Of a stretch of DNA of 23,268 bases, positions 17,501 to 23,268 are shown one piece after another; position 1 is the first letter of the stretch, and each line of letters begins with the position of its first letter. The stretch is from NCBI GenBank assembly GCA_002495645.1, contig DAGF01000058.1, positions 2,295 to 25,562 of the forward strand, written 5' to 3'. Source of the stretch: Euryarchaeota archaeon UBA549 (GTDB lineage Archaea > Thermoplasmatota > Poseidoniia > Poseidoniales > Poseidoniaceae). The position numbers were made by a program, and so were the translations under genes. The notes below the pieces were generated by a model. That model was given only the letters and a program-made list of their open reading frames with translations. It made no database searches and had not been told where the DNA came from.

Positions 17501-20257
17501 ACGCAACGGGTCAAGACTCCAGTTGTTGCCGCCAGAGAAGCTTTCACCCACCCAACGGCGATGTTGAATTTCCCAACCATCGGGCATGCCGTCGCCATCA
17601 GAGTCGTGATTGGTCGGGTCGGTGGCTGCATCTACATTGGCCATGGAAAGGTAGGTGGCGTTGGCGGCCGCACCCTTGGCCTCATCGCAGACATAGACCA
17701 GCTGCACCGTATAGTGGCACCAAAGGTTGCTTTGCTCATAGAAGAAGCCGTAATTTTCCGCTCCATCCCCAACGCCATCGCCATCGGTATCACCTTCGCG
17801 CGGATCGGTGGAATTGTAACCCTCTGGTGTGAGTTTGGTGTAGCGGAATTCGTCGAGGTTTGTCCACAATCGCTCCAGACTCATATCACCCGATTGGTCG
17901 AGGTCAAGACCGTCTGCATCGTTGTCATAGAGGGCGTCCCACGGGTCTGTGGGGTCGAGGCCGTGAACCACTTCCCAACCATCGGGCATGCCGTCGGAGT
18001 CGGAATCGTTGGCCCCGGGGTCCATGAGCAGGAGGTTAGCGTAGCGCCCCGGAGATGCAGCACCGTAGATGGTAACATTGCCCTCACCAACCGAGGTGGC
18101 GATGGCGACGATTTCGCCGGGAAGCCTCGTTTGGTCCTGAAGGCCGTAAACCGCTGTGTAATCACCTGCCAAGGCCCAAAGGCCCCACTGTGAACCAATC
18201 AGCAACTCATCACCTGTGGGGTGAATCGCGTGGATGTTGTTGGATTCGCTCGAAAGTTTTCCATCAACGCCCGGATGCGTCATCAGCCCGCTGTGTTCGA
18301 TGAAATCATCGTTCAAATCCAGTTTGTGAAGACCTGATGGCGTTCCAAACCAGAGGGCTTGGGCGTTGGATGGGGCTGGACCGTCGAGCACGAGGGCCCG
18401 AACTTCTGCTGGGTTGGCATTTGACCCGAGTGGTAAACTGCGAAGTTCGTCAACGTTGGTCGGAATGGGATTGGATTCTGGCGTGTAAAAGAAACGCCAT
18501 GCACCGGTTGCTTCGTCCCGGGCGGAAGGGGTGTCGACGATGAACAATCCTCGGTCGGTGCCCACGAAGAGATGGAATGTTGTGCCACCGACCAACCCGT
18601 GCGTGACTGCGCTGACGCTCGCATTGGCTTCGGCCAGACCGGCTTGCAATCCGGCACCGAGCGCATGGGTGGAGGCAATGGAAGCAGCGCTGTCGATTTC
18701 CACAATGGCGCCATCGCCGGCGTGGCCCAATCCGATGGCGTGAAGGTTCACATCTTCACCGGCGAGCGGTGCGACAGCGTGAAGTGGACCCGAAAGGCTC
18801 CAATCCCAGGCCGTGATGGAATCCAGACTGCCATCAGCCAAAAGCGGTGCAACGGCAAAGCCGATGCTCGTTCCCATCACGAGCGCATAGGGTGCACCGT
18901 TGGAGGAGGCGAGGAAGCCGTCGTGGAGAAGGACGCCTTGTGGAAGCCAGTGATGGCTTTGCGTATTGGTTTCATGATCAACAACACTGACCCCGTATTT
19001 CGTCAAGGCGTAAACAGACCCGTCGTGTTCCTGAAGGGCCCGAACATCATGGTGCATGATGGCAAGAACATCTTCAGGGACGTCATAGACAAGCGGCACG
19101 GTCTCAAATCCTGTTTCGTCGCCCACAAGGGTGGTTTTCAAACCAGGGTAAACGGTGTTGCCGCCGTCGTAGTGAACCAAATATTCCTCAAGGGTTGACA
19201 AGGCTTCACCGAGATCAAGTGCCGTCTGTGTACGGGCTAAGTCCTGGCTGATACCACCGTCTCGGTTGGTGTCCCAACCGTCCAAATCCGGATCCTCCAA
19301 AGCATTGGAGCGGTTCAGGGGGTCCAGTCCAAAATGCACTTCCCATCCATCAGGGATGCCGTCGCCGAAGGAGGGATAAAGCGGGCGAATGGAGAAGCCG
19401 TCCCACAGGTAACGGTCGGAATCATCCAACACCGGGTCGGTGCCCAACCAAAGGTCCTCACCCACTGGATTTTCAGCGCGAGAGGTGCAGGCATTCAGCA
19501 GGTTATGGAAGGTGGCGTTCGCGCCCGATGGCAGGTAAGGCCAATTCTTCAATGCAGCACCTTCTGGCAACGTAGCGTGACACCAAAGCCCATCGAGTTC
19601 CGCAGTGAAATTTGATGGCGTCCCGTGAGCGTATTCTTCGGGAGCCGTGTAGCGCTCAGCATCGCTAAGAATCCCGTCCCTGTCAACATCAAAACCGTCG
19701 TTGTCCCCGTCCAGTGTCAAATCGCTACCATTCAGCGGGTCAAAGGAGGGGCAGAGGTAGCGCAGCGTCAAAGGGTCAAATCCACCCATGCGATGGCACA
19801 TGTAGGCTTCGTATCCGTCGGGCATGCCATCCCCGTCTGAATCAGACACCCTCGGGTCGAGGTAAACGCGGTCACTGTTTTCATCCAGTTGACCGGTGAG
19901 ACCTCGTGGAAAACCAGGAGCGGTGCAATTGGCAGGATACGGCCAACAGAATTCTTCTGTGGCGTTGAGGCCGTCCCGGTCTCGGTCTGTGGAAGCATCC
20001 GAGGCGTTGTTTTTGTCGAGACCGGGGATGATGACATCGCGTCCGTCAACAGCGGTCCAGTTCATCCATTCCTCGAACAGTGTTTCATGAACATCGGGGA
20101 TCATATCTCCGTCAGTATCGGTGTTTGGAGGGGGCGTCCCATCGGTGTCATCCGGATGAACGTTGGAGACATTGGAGATGGCCGGGAATTGCGACATGAA
20201 CAAAAGGCTTGCAATCACGGCAAGCGTGGTCAAGATGGTTGTCTGACTTCGTCGCAT
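14507..20257 (-). CDS. giant exported calcium-loop (thrombospondin type 3-like) protein with inserted propeller-like region
   Basis: This 1916-aa protein begins with the signal peptide MRRSQTTILTTLAVIASLLF. From residue 45 to the C-terminus it carries at least 13 loops of the form D-(S/T)-D-x-D-x-(M/I/L)-x-D-(G/W)-x-E, the calcium-binding pattern of thrombospondin type 3 and dockerin-like repeats. Most are paired with a second loop before E-(Y/F). Between about residues 385 and 735 the loops are replaced by short units such as LWFGTPSGLHKLD, LFVGTDRGLFIVD and LLIGSQWGLWALAGD, typical of two-component-regulator-type propeller blades. There are over 25 N-x-S/T sequons and several close Cys pairs. 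No C-terminal membrane helix or sorting motif follows the last loop (DTDGDWMNDWFEV), so it is probably released or bound to partners. A GGGTGAG site supports the ATG at 20257 over the upstream TTG at 20344. It looks like the first gene of the cluster. Confidence 0.9.
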   Translation of the reverse strand: MRRSQTTILTTLAVIASLLFMSQFPAISNVSNVHPDDTDGTPPPNTDTDGDMIPDVHETLFEEWMNWTAVDGRDVIIPGLDKNNASDASTDRDRDGLNATEEFCWPYPANCTAPGFPRGLTGQLDENSDRVYLDPRVSDSDGDGMPDGYEAYMCHRMGGFDPLTLRYLCPSFDPLNGSDLTLDGDNDGFDVDRDGILSDAERYTAPEEYAHGTPSNFTAELDGLWCHATLPEGAALKNWPYLPSGANATFHNLLNACTSRAENPVGEDLWLGTDPVLDDSDRYLWDGFSIRPLYPSFGDGIPDGWEVHFGLDPLNRSNALEDPDLDGWDTNRDGGISQDLARTQTALDLGEALSTLEEYLVHYDGGNTVYPGLKTTLVGDETGFETVPLVYDVPEDVLAIMHHDVRALQEHDGSVYALTKYGVSVVDHETNTQSHHWLPQGVLLHDGFLASSNGAPYALVMGTSIGFAVAPLLADGSLDSITAWDWSLSGPLHAVAPLAGEDVNLHAIGLGHAGDGAIVEIDSAASIASTHALGAGLQAGLAEANASVSAVTHGLVGGTTFHLFVGTDRGLFIVDTPSARDEATGAWRFFYTPESNPIPTNVDELRSLPLGSNANPAEVRALVLDGPAPSNAQALWFGTPSGLHKLDLNDDFIEHSGLMTHPGVDGKLSSESNNIHAIHPTGDELLIGSQWGLWALAGDYTAVYGLQDQTRLPGEIVAIATSVGEGNVTIYGAASPGRYANLLLMDPGANDSDSDGMPDGWEVVHGLDPTDPWDALYDNDADGLDLDQSGDMSLERLWTNLDEFRYTKLTPEGYNSTDPREGDTDGDGVGDGAENYGFFYEQSNLWCHYTVQLVYVCDEAKGAAANATYLSMANVDAATDPTNHDSDGDGMPDGWEIQHRRWVGESFSGGNNWSLDPLRPEDANWDADGDGLPNLCEYQWSIVRLMGINGDLLDEYGETPEAAEAWAVADPNLVDSDGDTLPDGWESKGLCSWDPSRVGVNPLNGSDAFQNPDGDGYDVNRDGVLSEDEAFVNYLEYHIRSDLFNGNQTLDGEALPEGFTTRLFDHISDQGLPDDTFANRASGSVTAGLSAYSVGAADPLSADTDDDGMPDGWEIWFARWNLLDDAWTLNPLDSTDRWQDADDDGMTNWEEYNVISPSLSETDANRSSPQWFVTTIGTAFALQNWPGITATLSFGDFLTENQTNLTGLTSDPNNVDTDGDGMLDGVELLFTSWNDSAGMWTLNPLVAGDGDFDGDEDGLNDRQEFALASSQPDNGIDHPSDAPLMHIDGDFQQPTEKAQRVFNILISKDTRGKRLLNDFNAWQQGEPPNAFIEVVLGMTDPTIADTDGDGMFDGFEYWFTSWDLDQNRWAINPLIDGDVNLDSDADSFDCNGDGQIDANETFSNLREWESRTWGKYLTRNTVPANLGIIDFGEDAMAAYQEELGFTPVQAQQALYQDFVKKGPESVERMAQINSLDSENFNRSLRGVADPTHHDSDSDGIPDGWEYCYATYGMDDVTTQNHWAANPLNPWDVDYDGDHDGWYDRTSFDIPATQGTWQDRVFTPSGVVVQNGVGNLPFTNFMEYDNQTRPDLNDSDEDSRTFITSVVNGAVVSHVRDYNYSDGREVFKYGSNPSDNDTDGDMLPDWYEYKMAWNESNDNFSSYLDVRVVWIDVATGGACTTATNSCLPLSQDGSGGTLARPDTEFTWFTLNPADPNDANLDPDQDGNWDCTGVGCTYEPYTNFQEFYAITSSEYSSPNAVRLSALTYDGAPVTEGWQFRAALLGLGQSDELVMNYLKLDKFGGPDNQYGYIVDDKDTNFLIVDPSDDVVLMAGNRTDAWDIYYASSPQTAPVRSVGEHEYGWYLLDFDDDHLAEGSSPINWDTDGDWMNDWFEVRDDEEDGVRGDSSPIRYDSRQTS
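14590..20130 (-). repeat. array of degenerate calcium-loop modules in the 1916-aa protein
   Basis: The first calcium loop of each module lies near 14600, 15335, 15755, 16205, 16590, 16935, 17320, 17590, 17770, 17990, 19355, 19830 and 20105. In the C-terminal half the spacing is about 340-450 nt (115-150 aa). Each unit there has the order DP-loop-DGWE, an aromatic segment, LNPL, a second Asp loop and E(Y/F). The DNA is mostly diverged, but short identical patches remain. For example, 25 nt at 17570-17594 recur at 17972-17996. The gap from 18000 to 19340 is the propeller-like insertion. Confidence 0.8.
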
Positions 20258-20445
20258 GAACTCACCCTCGGCAAAACCTCCGCCTCGCTCTCTTTCCACC
20301 TTGCTGAGATTGCTTATGAGGGTGATGGAACAATGTTCATACAAATCGTCGTTCCAATCGGTGGTTTTGTTCGGAAAACCATCACTTTCAGACCGCCCTT
20401 ATCGGTGCATTCAAGTCCCTTCCGCGCTGGAGTGTCGTTGTTCAC
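20258..20445. other. divergent promoter region between surface cluster and hydrolase-pilin operon
   Basis: These 188 bases separate the minus-strand surface cluster from the plus-strand operon, so both promoters should lie here. I see no convincing TATA/BRE pair. CTCATAAGC (minus strand, about 20312-20320) and CCTTATCGG (plus, about 20397-20405) are the most TATA-like runs and both are weak. No strong inverted repeat was noticed. Confidence 0.4.
20261..20269 (-). promoter_or_regulatory. Shine-Dalgarno site for the 1916-aa protein
   Basis: On the minus strand GAGGGTGAG lies 3 nt before the ATG at 20257 (core GGGTGA at 5 nt). It fixes the start and excludes the upstream TTG at 20344. Confidence 0.7.
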
Positions 20446-21258
20446 ATGACCATGACCATCACCCACTTGGGCACCGGCAGTCGGGGCAACTCAACGTTGC
20501 TTGAGACTCCTCGTGTCAAGGTCTTGGTCGACCAAGGATTCAGCGGGGCACAACTGGCCAAGCGATTGGCTCGGTTGGAACTGAAACCCGAGGATATCGA
20601 TTGTGTGTTCATCTCACACCATCACGGCGACCATGGTGGGGGAGCCAAGGTCCTTCAAACTCGTTGGAACATTCGCGTCTTGGCCAACGAACGAACAGCC
20701 TTGGAATTGGACCTCCTGCCCGAACTCACCACTTACTTTGAGGCCCTTGACCTCGTTCGTGTTGGCGAGGATTTGGCGATTCTCCCCGTCCCGGTACCCC
20801 ACGCCGGATCTGACAATGTGGCCTTTGTTGCAAGCCACGGAGGCGAACGTGCCGCCATCATCACCGACCTCGGTTCGTGGACCGATGAGTTGGTAACCCA
20901 CGTTCGTGGTTGCGAGCACATCTCCATCGAGGCCAACTACGACCATAACAAATTGATGTACGGGCCCTACCCCTATTCCCTCAAGGACCGCATTTCTGGC
21001 CGAGGCGGACACTTGTCCAACGAACAGACGGGGCAGTTTTTGGCCGAGGTTTGCACAGAAAAAACGCGAAGCATCACGTTAACTCACTTGAGCGAGAAAA
21101 ACAACATGCCTCACCTGGCCGAATCAACGGTCCTGTACTTCATTGATGAGGTGTTTTCGGGTGACCTCCGCATCTCCGCCCAAGACGGCCCGGATTTTTC
21201 CCACTACATTGGAAAGGTCAACGAGACCGTCGAGGCCGAAAAAAAGACGACCAACTGA
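20446..21258 (+). CDS. YycJ-like metallo-beta-lactamase-fold hydrolase
   Basis: This 270-aa cytoplasmic protein belongs to the metallo-beta-lactamase superfamily, closest by eye to the YycJ/WalJ branch. That branch is thought to contain DNA exonuclease-type phosphodiesterases. The N-terminus ITHLGTGSRGNSTLLET and the early Asp D29 are typical. The metal motif H-x-H-x-D-H is HHHGDH at 58-63. Later ligands are the His in PVPHAGSDN, the Asp in IITDLGSW and the His in LTHLSEKNN. The stretch SIEANYDHNKLMYGPYPYSLKDRI followed by GHLSNEQ is the YycJ signature. The ATG at 20446 has a second ATG two codons on and no ribosome site, so the message is probably leaderless. It lies 32 nt before the first prepilin gene on the same strand. 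A functional link to pilins is not obvious. Confidence 0.9.
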   Translation: MTMTITHLGTGSRGNSTLLETPRVKVLVDQGFSGAQLAKRLARLELKPEDIDCVFISHHHGDHGGGAKVLQTRWNIRVLANERTALELDLLPELTTYFEALDLVRVGEDLAILPVPVPHAGSDNVAFVASHGGERAAIITDLGSWTDELVTHVRGCEHISIEANYDHNKLMYGPYPYSLKDRISGRGGHLSNEQTGQFLAEVCTEKTRSITLTHLSEKNNMPHLAESTVLYFIDEVFSGDLRISAQDGPDFSHYIGKVNETVEAEKKTTN

Positions 21259-21275
21259 GCGTTGACGCTCACTTT

Positions 21276-21282
21276 GAGGTGA
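21276..21282 (+). promoter_or_regulatory. Shine-Dalgarno site for the first prepilin-like gene
   Basis: GAGGTGA lies 8 nt before the ATG at 21291. It supports that start over the in-frame GTG at 21315 that would shorten the leader. Confidence 0.6.
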
Positions 21283-21290
21283 ATGGCTAA

Positions 21291-22376
21291 ATGATACGGG
21301 GTTGTGTCAGCCTTGTGAACCGACGCGCCGGCCAAGTTGCGTCTCATCGCCTGCGCGATGAAGACCGTGGTGTCAGCGAGGTTCTTGGCGTGGTCATGCT
21401 CTTGGCCATGGTCATCACCATCATGGGTGGTGTCTGGGTGTTTCTCAACCCCTACCTCTCGGATTTTGAAGACAACACCAACTGGAATTCAGCCACTGGT
21501 TTGGCCGACCGGATCGAGGACAGGCTCGAGGTCGCTGGAAACGCACCAGATGGGACCGGATTTCGTAACACATTGGCCATACAGTCAACATCCATTCGCA
21601 CCGTGCAAAACGTTGAGCATTGGAGCATCAGCGCCGACTTGACCGAACGCGAACACATCCAAGTACGCCATGTCAACGATACGACGGTGGCCGTGTTGGC
21701 AGCCAACGAAACAGCTCGTTCCATCTCGGTTGAATCGCCCGGTGTCTACTTCGAGGATGATGTGGCCCGAAGTCACCTGGAGGTGTTCATCACCCACAAC
21801 GCCAGCGCCTCCCACTGGATGATCATCACCGTTTACGGAGCAGATGACGAACCCCTTCACCGTCAAGTGATGTGGACCCTTTCTGGTTTGCAAATCACCA
21901 CGTCTCTTGGTCAAGGCGAACATCAAATTGCGCTGATGAATAACGCTCGGGCAGAACGGTTTCCAAACCAAGCATGGGAGGTCAGCGCCATGCCATCGGT
22001 TGAATTTGACCGCATGGCCAACGATGAACTACGCCTCTCCATCCTGCTCACCGATGTCACCGCCAACGGTAGTATCGGCTCGGGGTCAAACGTCGGTATG
22101 CAATTTGTATCCCAAGGACCAATGACGCTCTTCACAGGTCGGGCCTACAACGTCAACTTCAACGTCTTCAACGCCCTTCACGATGTTATCACGCCTCAAT
22201 ACCACAACAGTTGGCTATCTGAATACACCGTGCAACGCTCGGCAGGCACCTTGGACACTTACATCGGTTTCGCACCTTACGAGCGGGCCAGTGGTGCAGA
22301 TGGGTTCAGTGTCTCCGCACAGAACCTTCCATTGTACTTTGAAGTGGACATCCAGCGCGTGGAGGTGAGTCGATGA
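21291..22376 (+). CDS. type IV prepilin-like protein (archaeal, long)
   Basis: This 361-aa protein has an archaeal class III signal sequence: a basic leader ending RDEDRG, then VSEVLGVVMLLAMVITIMGG. Cleavage by the prepilin peptidase is expected after G27, leaving the hydrophobic helix (about 28-52) as the N-terminus of the mature protein. The rest is a beta-rich extracellular domain of about 305 residues with sequons, ending PLYFEVDIQRVEVSR. Archaeal pilins are usually 100-200 residues, so this is more like a minor, tip or adhesive pilin. The leader of 27 residues is long. Its stop codon overlaps the ATG of the next gene in ATGA, so translation of the two is probably coupled. No pilus ATPase or membrane protein gene is in the window. 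Confidence 0.85.
   Translation: MIRGCVSLVNRRAGQVASHRLRDEDRGVSEVLGVVMLLAMVITIMGGVWVFLNPYLSDFEDNTNWNSATGLADRIEDRLEVAGNAPDGTGFRNTLAIQSTSIRTVQNVEHWSISADLTEREHIQVRHVNDTTVAVLAANETARSISVESPGVYFEDDVARSHLEVFITHNASASHWMIITVYGADDEPLHRQVMWTLSGLQITTSLGQGEHQIALMNNARAERFPNQAWEVSAMPSVEFDRMANDELRLSILLTDVTANGSIGSGSNVGMQFVSQGPMTLFTGRAYNVNFNVFNALHDVITPQYHNSWLSEYTVQRSAGTLDTYIGFAPYERASGADGFSVSAQNLPLYFEVDIQRVEVSR
22361..22368 (+). promoter_or_regulatory. strong Shine-Dalgarno site for the second prepilin-like gene
   Basis: GGAGGTGA lies inside the last codons of the preceding gene, 4 nt before the ATG at 22373. It is the strongest ribosome site in the window and establishes the start of the overlapping gene. Confidence 0.8.
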
Positions 22377-23268
22377 ACGGGTGCATGCGCAGGGACGAGG
22401 AGGCTGTTTCCGCCGCTGTCGCGACCGTTCTCTTGTTCGGTGGCGTCCTCTCCATTATCGGGTTGATGATGGTCTCCATGATGCCGGTCATCGAGGAAAT
22501 GGAAGGCTCGGTTGAACGCCATGATATGTCGTCGCAGATGAGCCTCCTCGCCCACGAAACCTCGGCACTCAGCGAGCGTGGAATGCCAGGTGATGTTGCG
22601 CAAGCGACATTGATTCCCGTTGACGGTGAGTTGGTTTGGGACAGTTTGCGAGGAGGGATGTGGTACTCCGCCACATGGGTTGAAGACATGAGTCTGCGAG
22701 CACGAGGAGCGTTGGATTTTGACGATACGCTGGAGATTCGACACCCCGAGAGTTTCATTGAAGCCGTGTGCATCACGGACCTTCGCATGGGACCTGACAG
22801 ACCTTACCACTACACCTTGGAGGCGGTTCTTGATGCAGCGATGGTGACCGTTACCCCTGGGTTGGCGATGCCGCTTGGTCCAATTGAGGTGGCCTTGGTC
22901 GAGGACGGTGAGGAAACTCAGGCCATATCCCTCCGAGTTGATGAGATGGCGACCTTTGACTTGGCAACCATTGGGGAAGCCGTGTTGACCTCAAGCCACG
23001 CCCTCAATGTTCACGGGCTTGTCGGAAACAGCGGCGCAACCTATGTCCTGCCAAATTCACCCGAACCAGCGGATAAACGTGGACAAGCATGGTCCATACC
23101 GGCCATGGCAGGCCAACACACCGTTCAACTTCTAAGCGAATCAGCGAATCAAATTCACATCACTGTTGATGGTGAAACCACCATTCACTACGCAATGCCA
23201 ACCGGTCTTGCACGAACCGGTGTTCATTTCACACACGACGTTGACCTCGATGAGGACAGCGTACTCCA
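22373..23268 (+). CDS. second type IV prepilin-like protein, partial at right edge
   Basis: The frame is open from the ATG at 22373 to the window end (298 complete codons, no stop), so the C-terminus is missing. The start MNGCMRRDEEAVSAAVATVLLFGG has the archaeal prepilin layout: a short charged leader, likely cleavage after A11, then a hydrophobic helix (about 12-39) up to VIEEMEGSVERHDM. The remaining visible part is beta-rich and acidic with no further membrane helix. It overlaps the upstream gene by 4 nt (ATGA) and has a strong ribosome site, so the pair is almost certainly one operon. The -1 residue is Ala where the first pilin has Gly. It may form a heteromeric pilin pair with its neighbour; this is inference. 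Confidence 0.8.
   Translation, partial: MNGCMRRDEEAVSAAVATVLLFGGVLSIIGLMMVSMMPVIEEMEGSVERHDMSSQMSLLAHETSALSERGMPGDVAQATLIPVDGELVWDSLRGGMWYSATWVEDMSLRARGALDFDDTLEIRHPESFIEAVCITDLRMGPDRPYHYTLEAVLDAAMVTVTPGLAMPLGPIEVALVEDGEETQAISLRVDEMATFDLATIGEAVLTSSHALNVHGLVGNSGATYVLPNSPEPADKRGQAWSIPAMAGQHTVQLLSESANQIHITVDGETTIHYAMPTGLARTGVHFTHDVDLDEDSVL

Noticed and set aside
14590..17610. CRISPR-like spaced repeats
   Set aside because: The repeats are in frame, encode Asp-rich loops, are far apart and diverged, and lack uniform spacers.
17441..18193. 250-aa plus-strand frame with Val/Ile/Gly repeats
   Set aside because: It is antisense to the repeat array; its periodicity is inherited from the calcium-loop repeats and it has no independent start signal.
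20258..20344. N-terminal extension of the 1916-aa protein from a TTG
   Set aside because: The ATG at 20257 has a good GGGTGAG site and begins a proper signal peptide; the extension would bury it.

Overview
The window most likely comes from an archaeon of the marine Euryarchaeota/Thermoplasmatota type (Marine Group II, Poseidoniales-like). This placement is an inference from the gene content: an archaeal-only UPF0201 family protein, two archaeal type IV prepilin-like genes with class III-type signal sequences, very large acidic Sec-exported surface proteins rich in N-glycosylation sequons, very short intergenic gaps, and a mix of Shine-Dalgarno-led starts and apparently leaderless ones. No rRNA, tRNA, CRISPR array, insertion sequence or integrase was seen.

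Left third (1-7728). A possible partial gene runs off the left edge on the minus strand. A divergent secreted/membrane-anchored protein of 743 aa (252-2483, +) converges on a minus-strand set read right to left: a membrane-bound family 2 glycosyltransferase (5684-4647), a two-helix membrane protein with a C-terminal zinc ribbon (4591-3656), and DnaJ (3599-2478). Next come a UPF0201 RNA-binding-like protein (+), a fused pyroglutamyl peptidase-Nudix protein (-) and a small two-helix membrane protein (+). Three convergent pairs overlap at their stop codons, by 6, 14 and 16 nt.

Middle (20257-7713, all minus strand). A 12.5-kb cell-surface cluster is read right to left. It encodes a 1916-aa exported protein built of calcium-loop (thrombospondin type 3-like) modules with an inserted propeller-like region, and a 1817-aa surface protein with propeller-like and Ig-like regions, one C-terminal membrane anchor, a proline-rich cytoplasmic tail and a Trp-rich end motif. 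A 146-aa helical protein and a 262-aa metzincin-like lipoprotein follow. Gaps are 63, 11 and 36 nt, so co-transcription is plausible. The simplest joint reading is a surface adhesion or particle-processing assembly: a calcium-stiffened exported protein, an anchored partner with a cytoplasmic tail, and a lipid-anchored protease. That functional reading is inference.

Right end (20446-23268, +). A divergent operon encodes a YycJ-like metallo-beta-lactamase-fold hydrolase and two long type IV prepilin-like proteins. The two prepilin genes overlap by ATGA, and the second runs off the window. Together with the surface cluster, this makes the right two thirds of the window largely a cell-envelope region.
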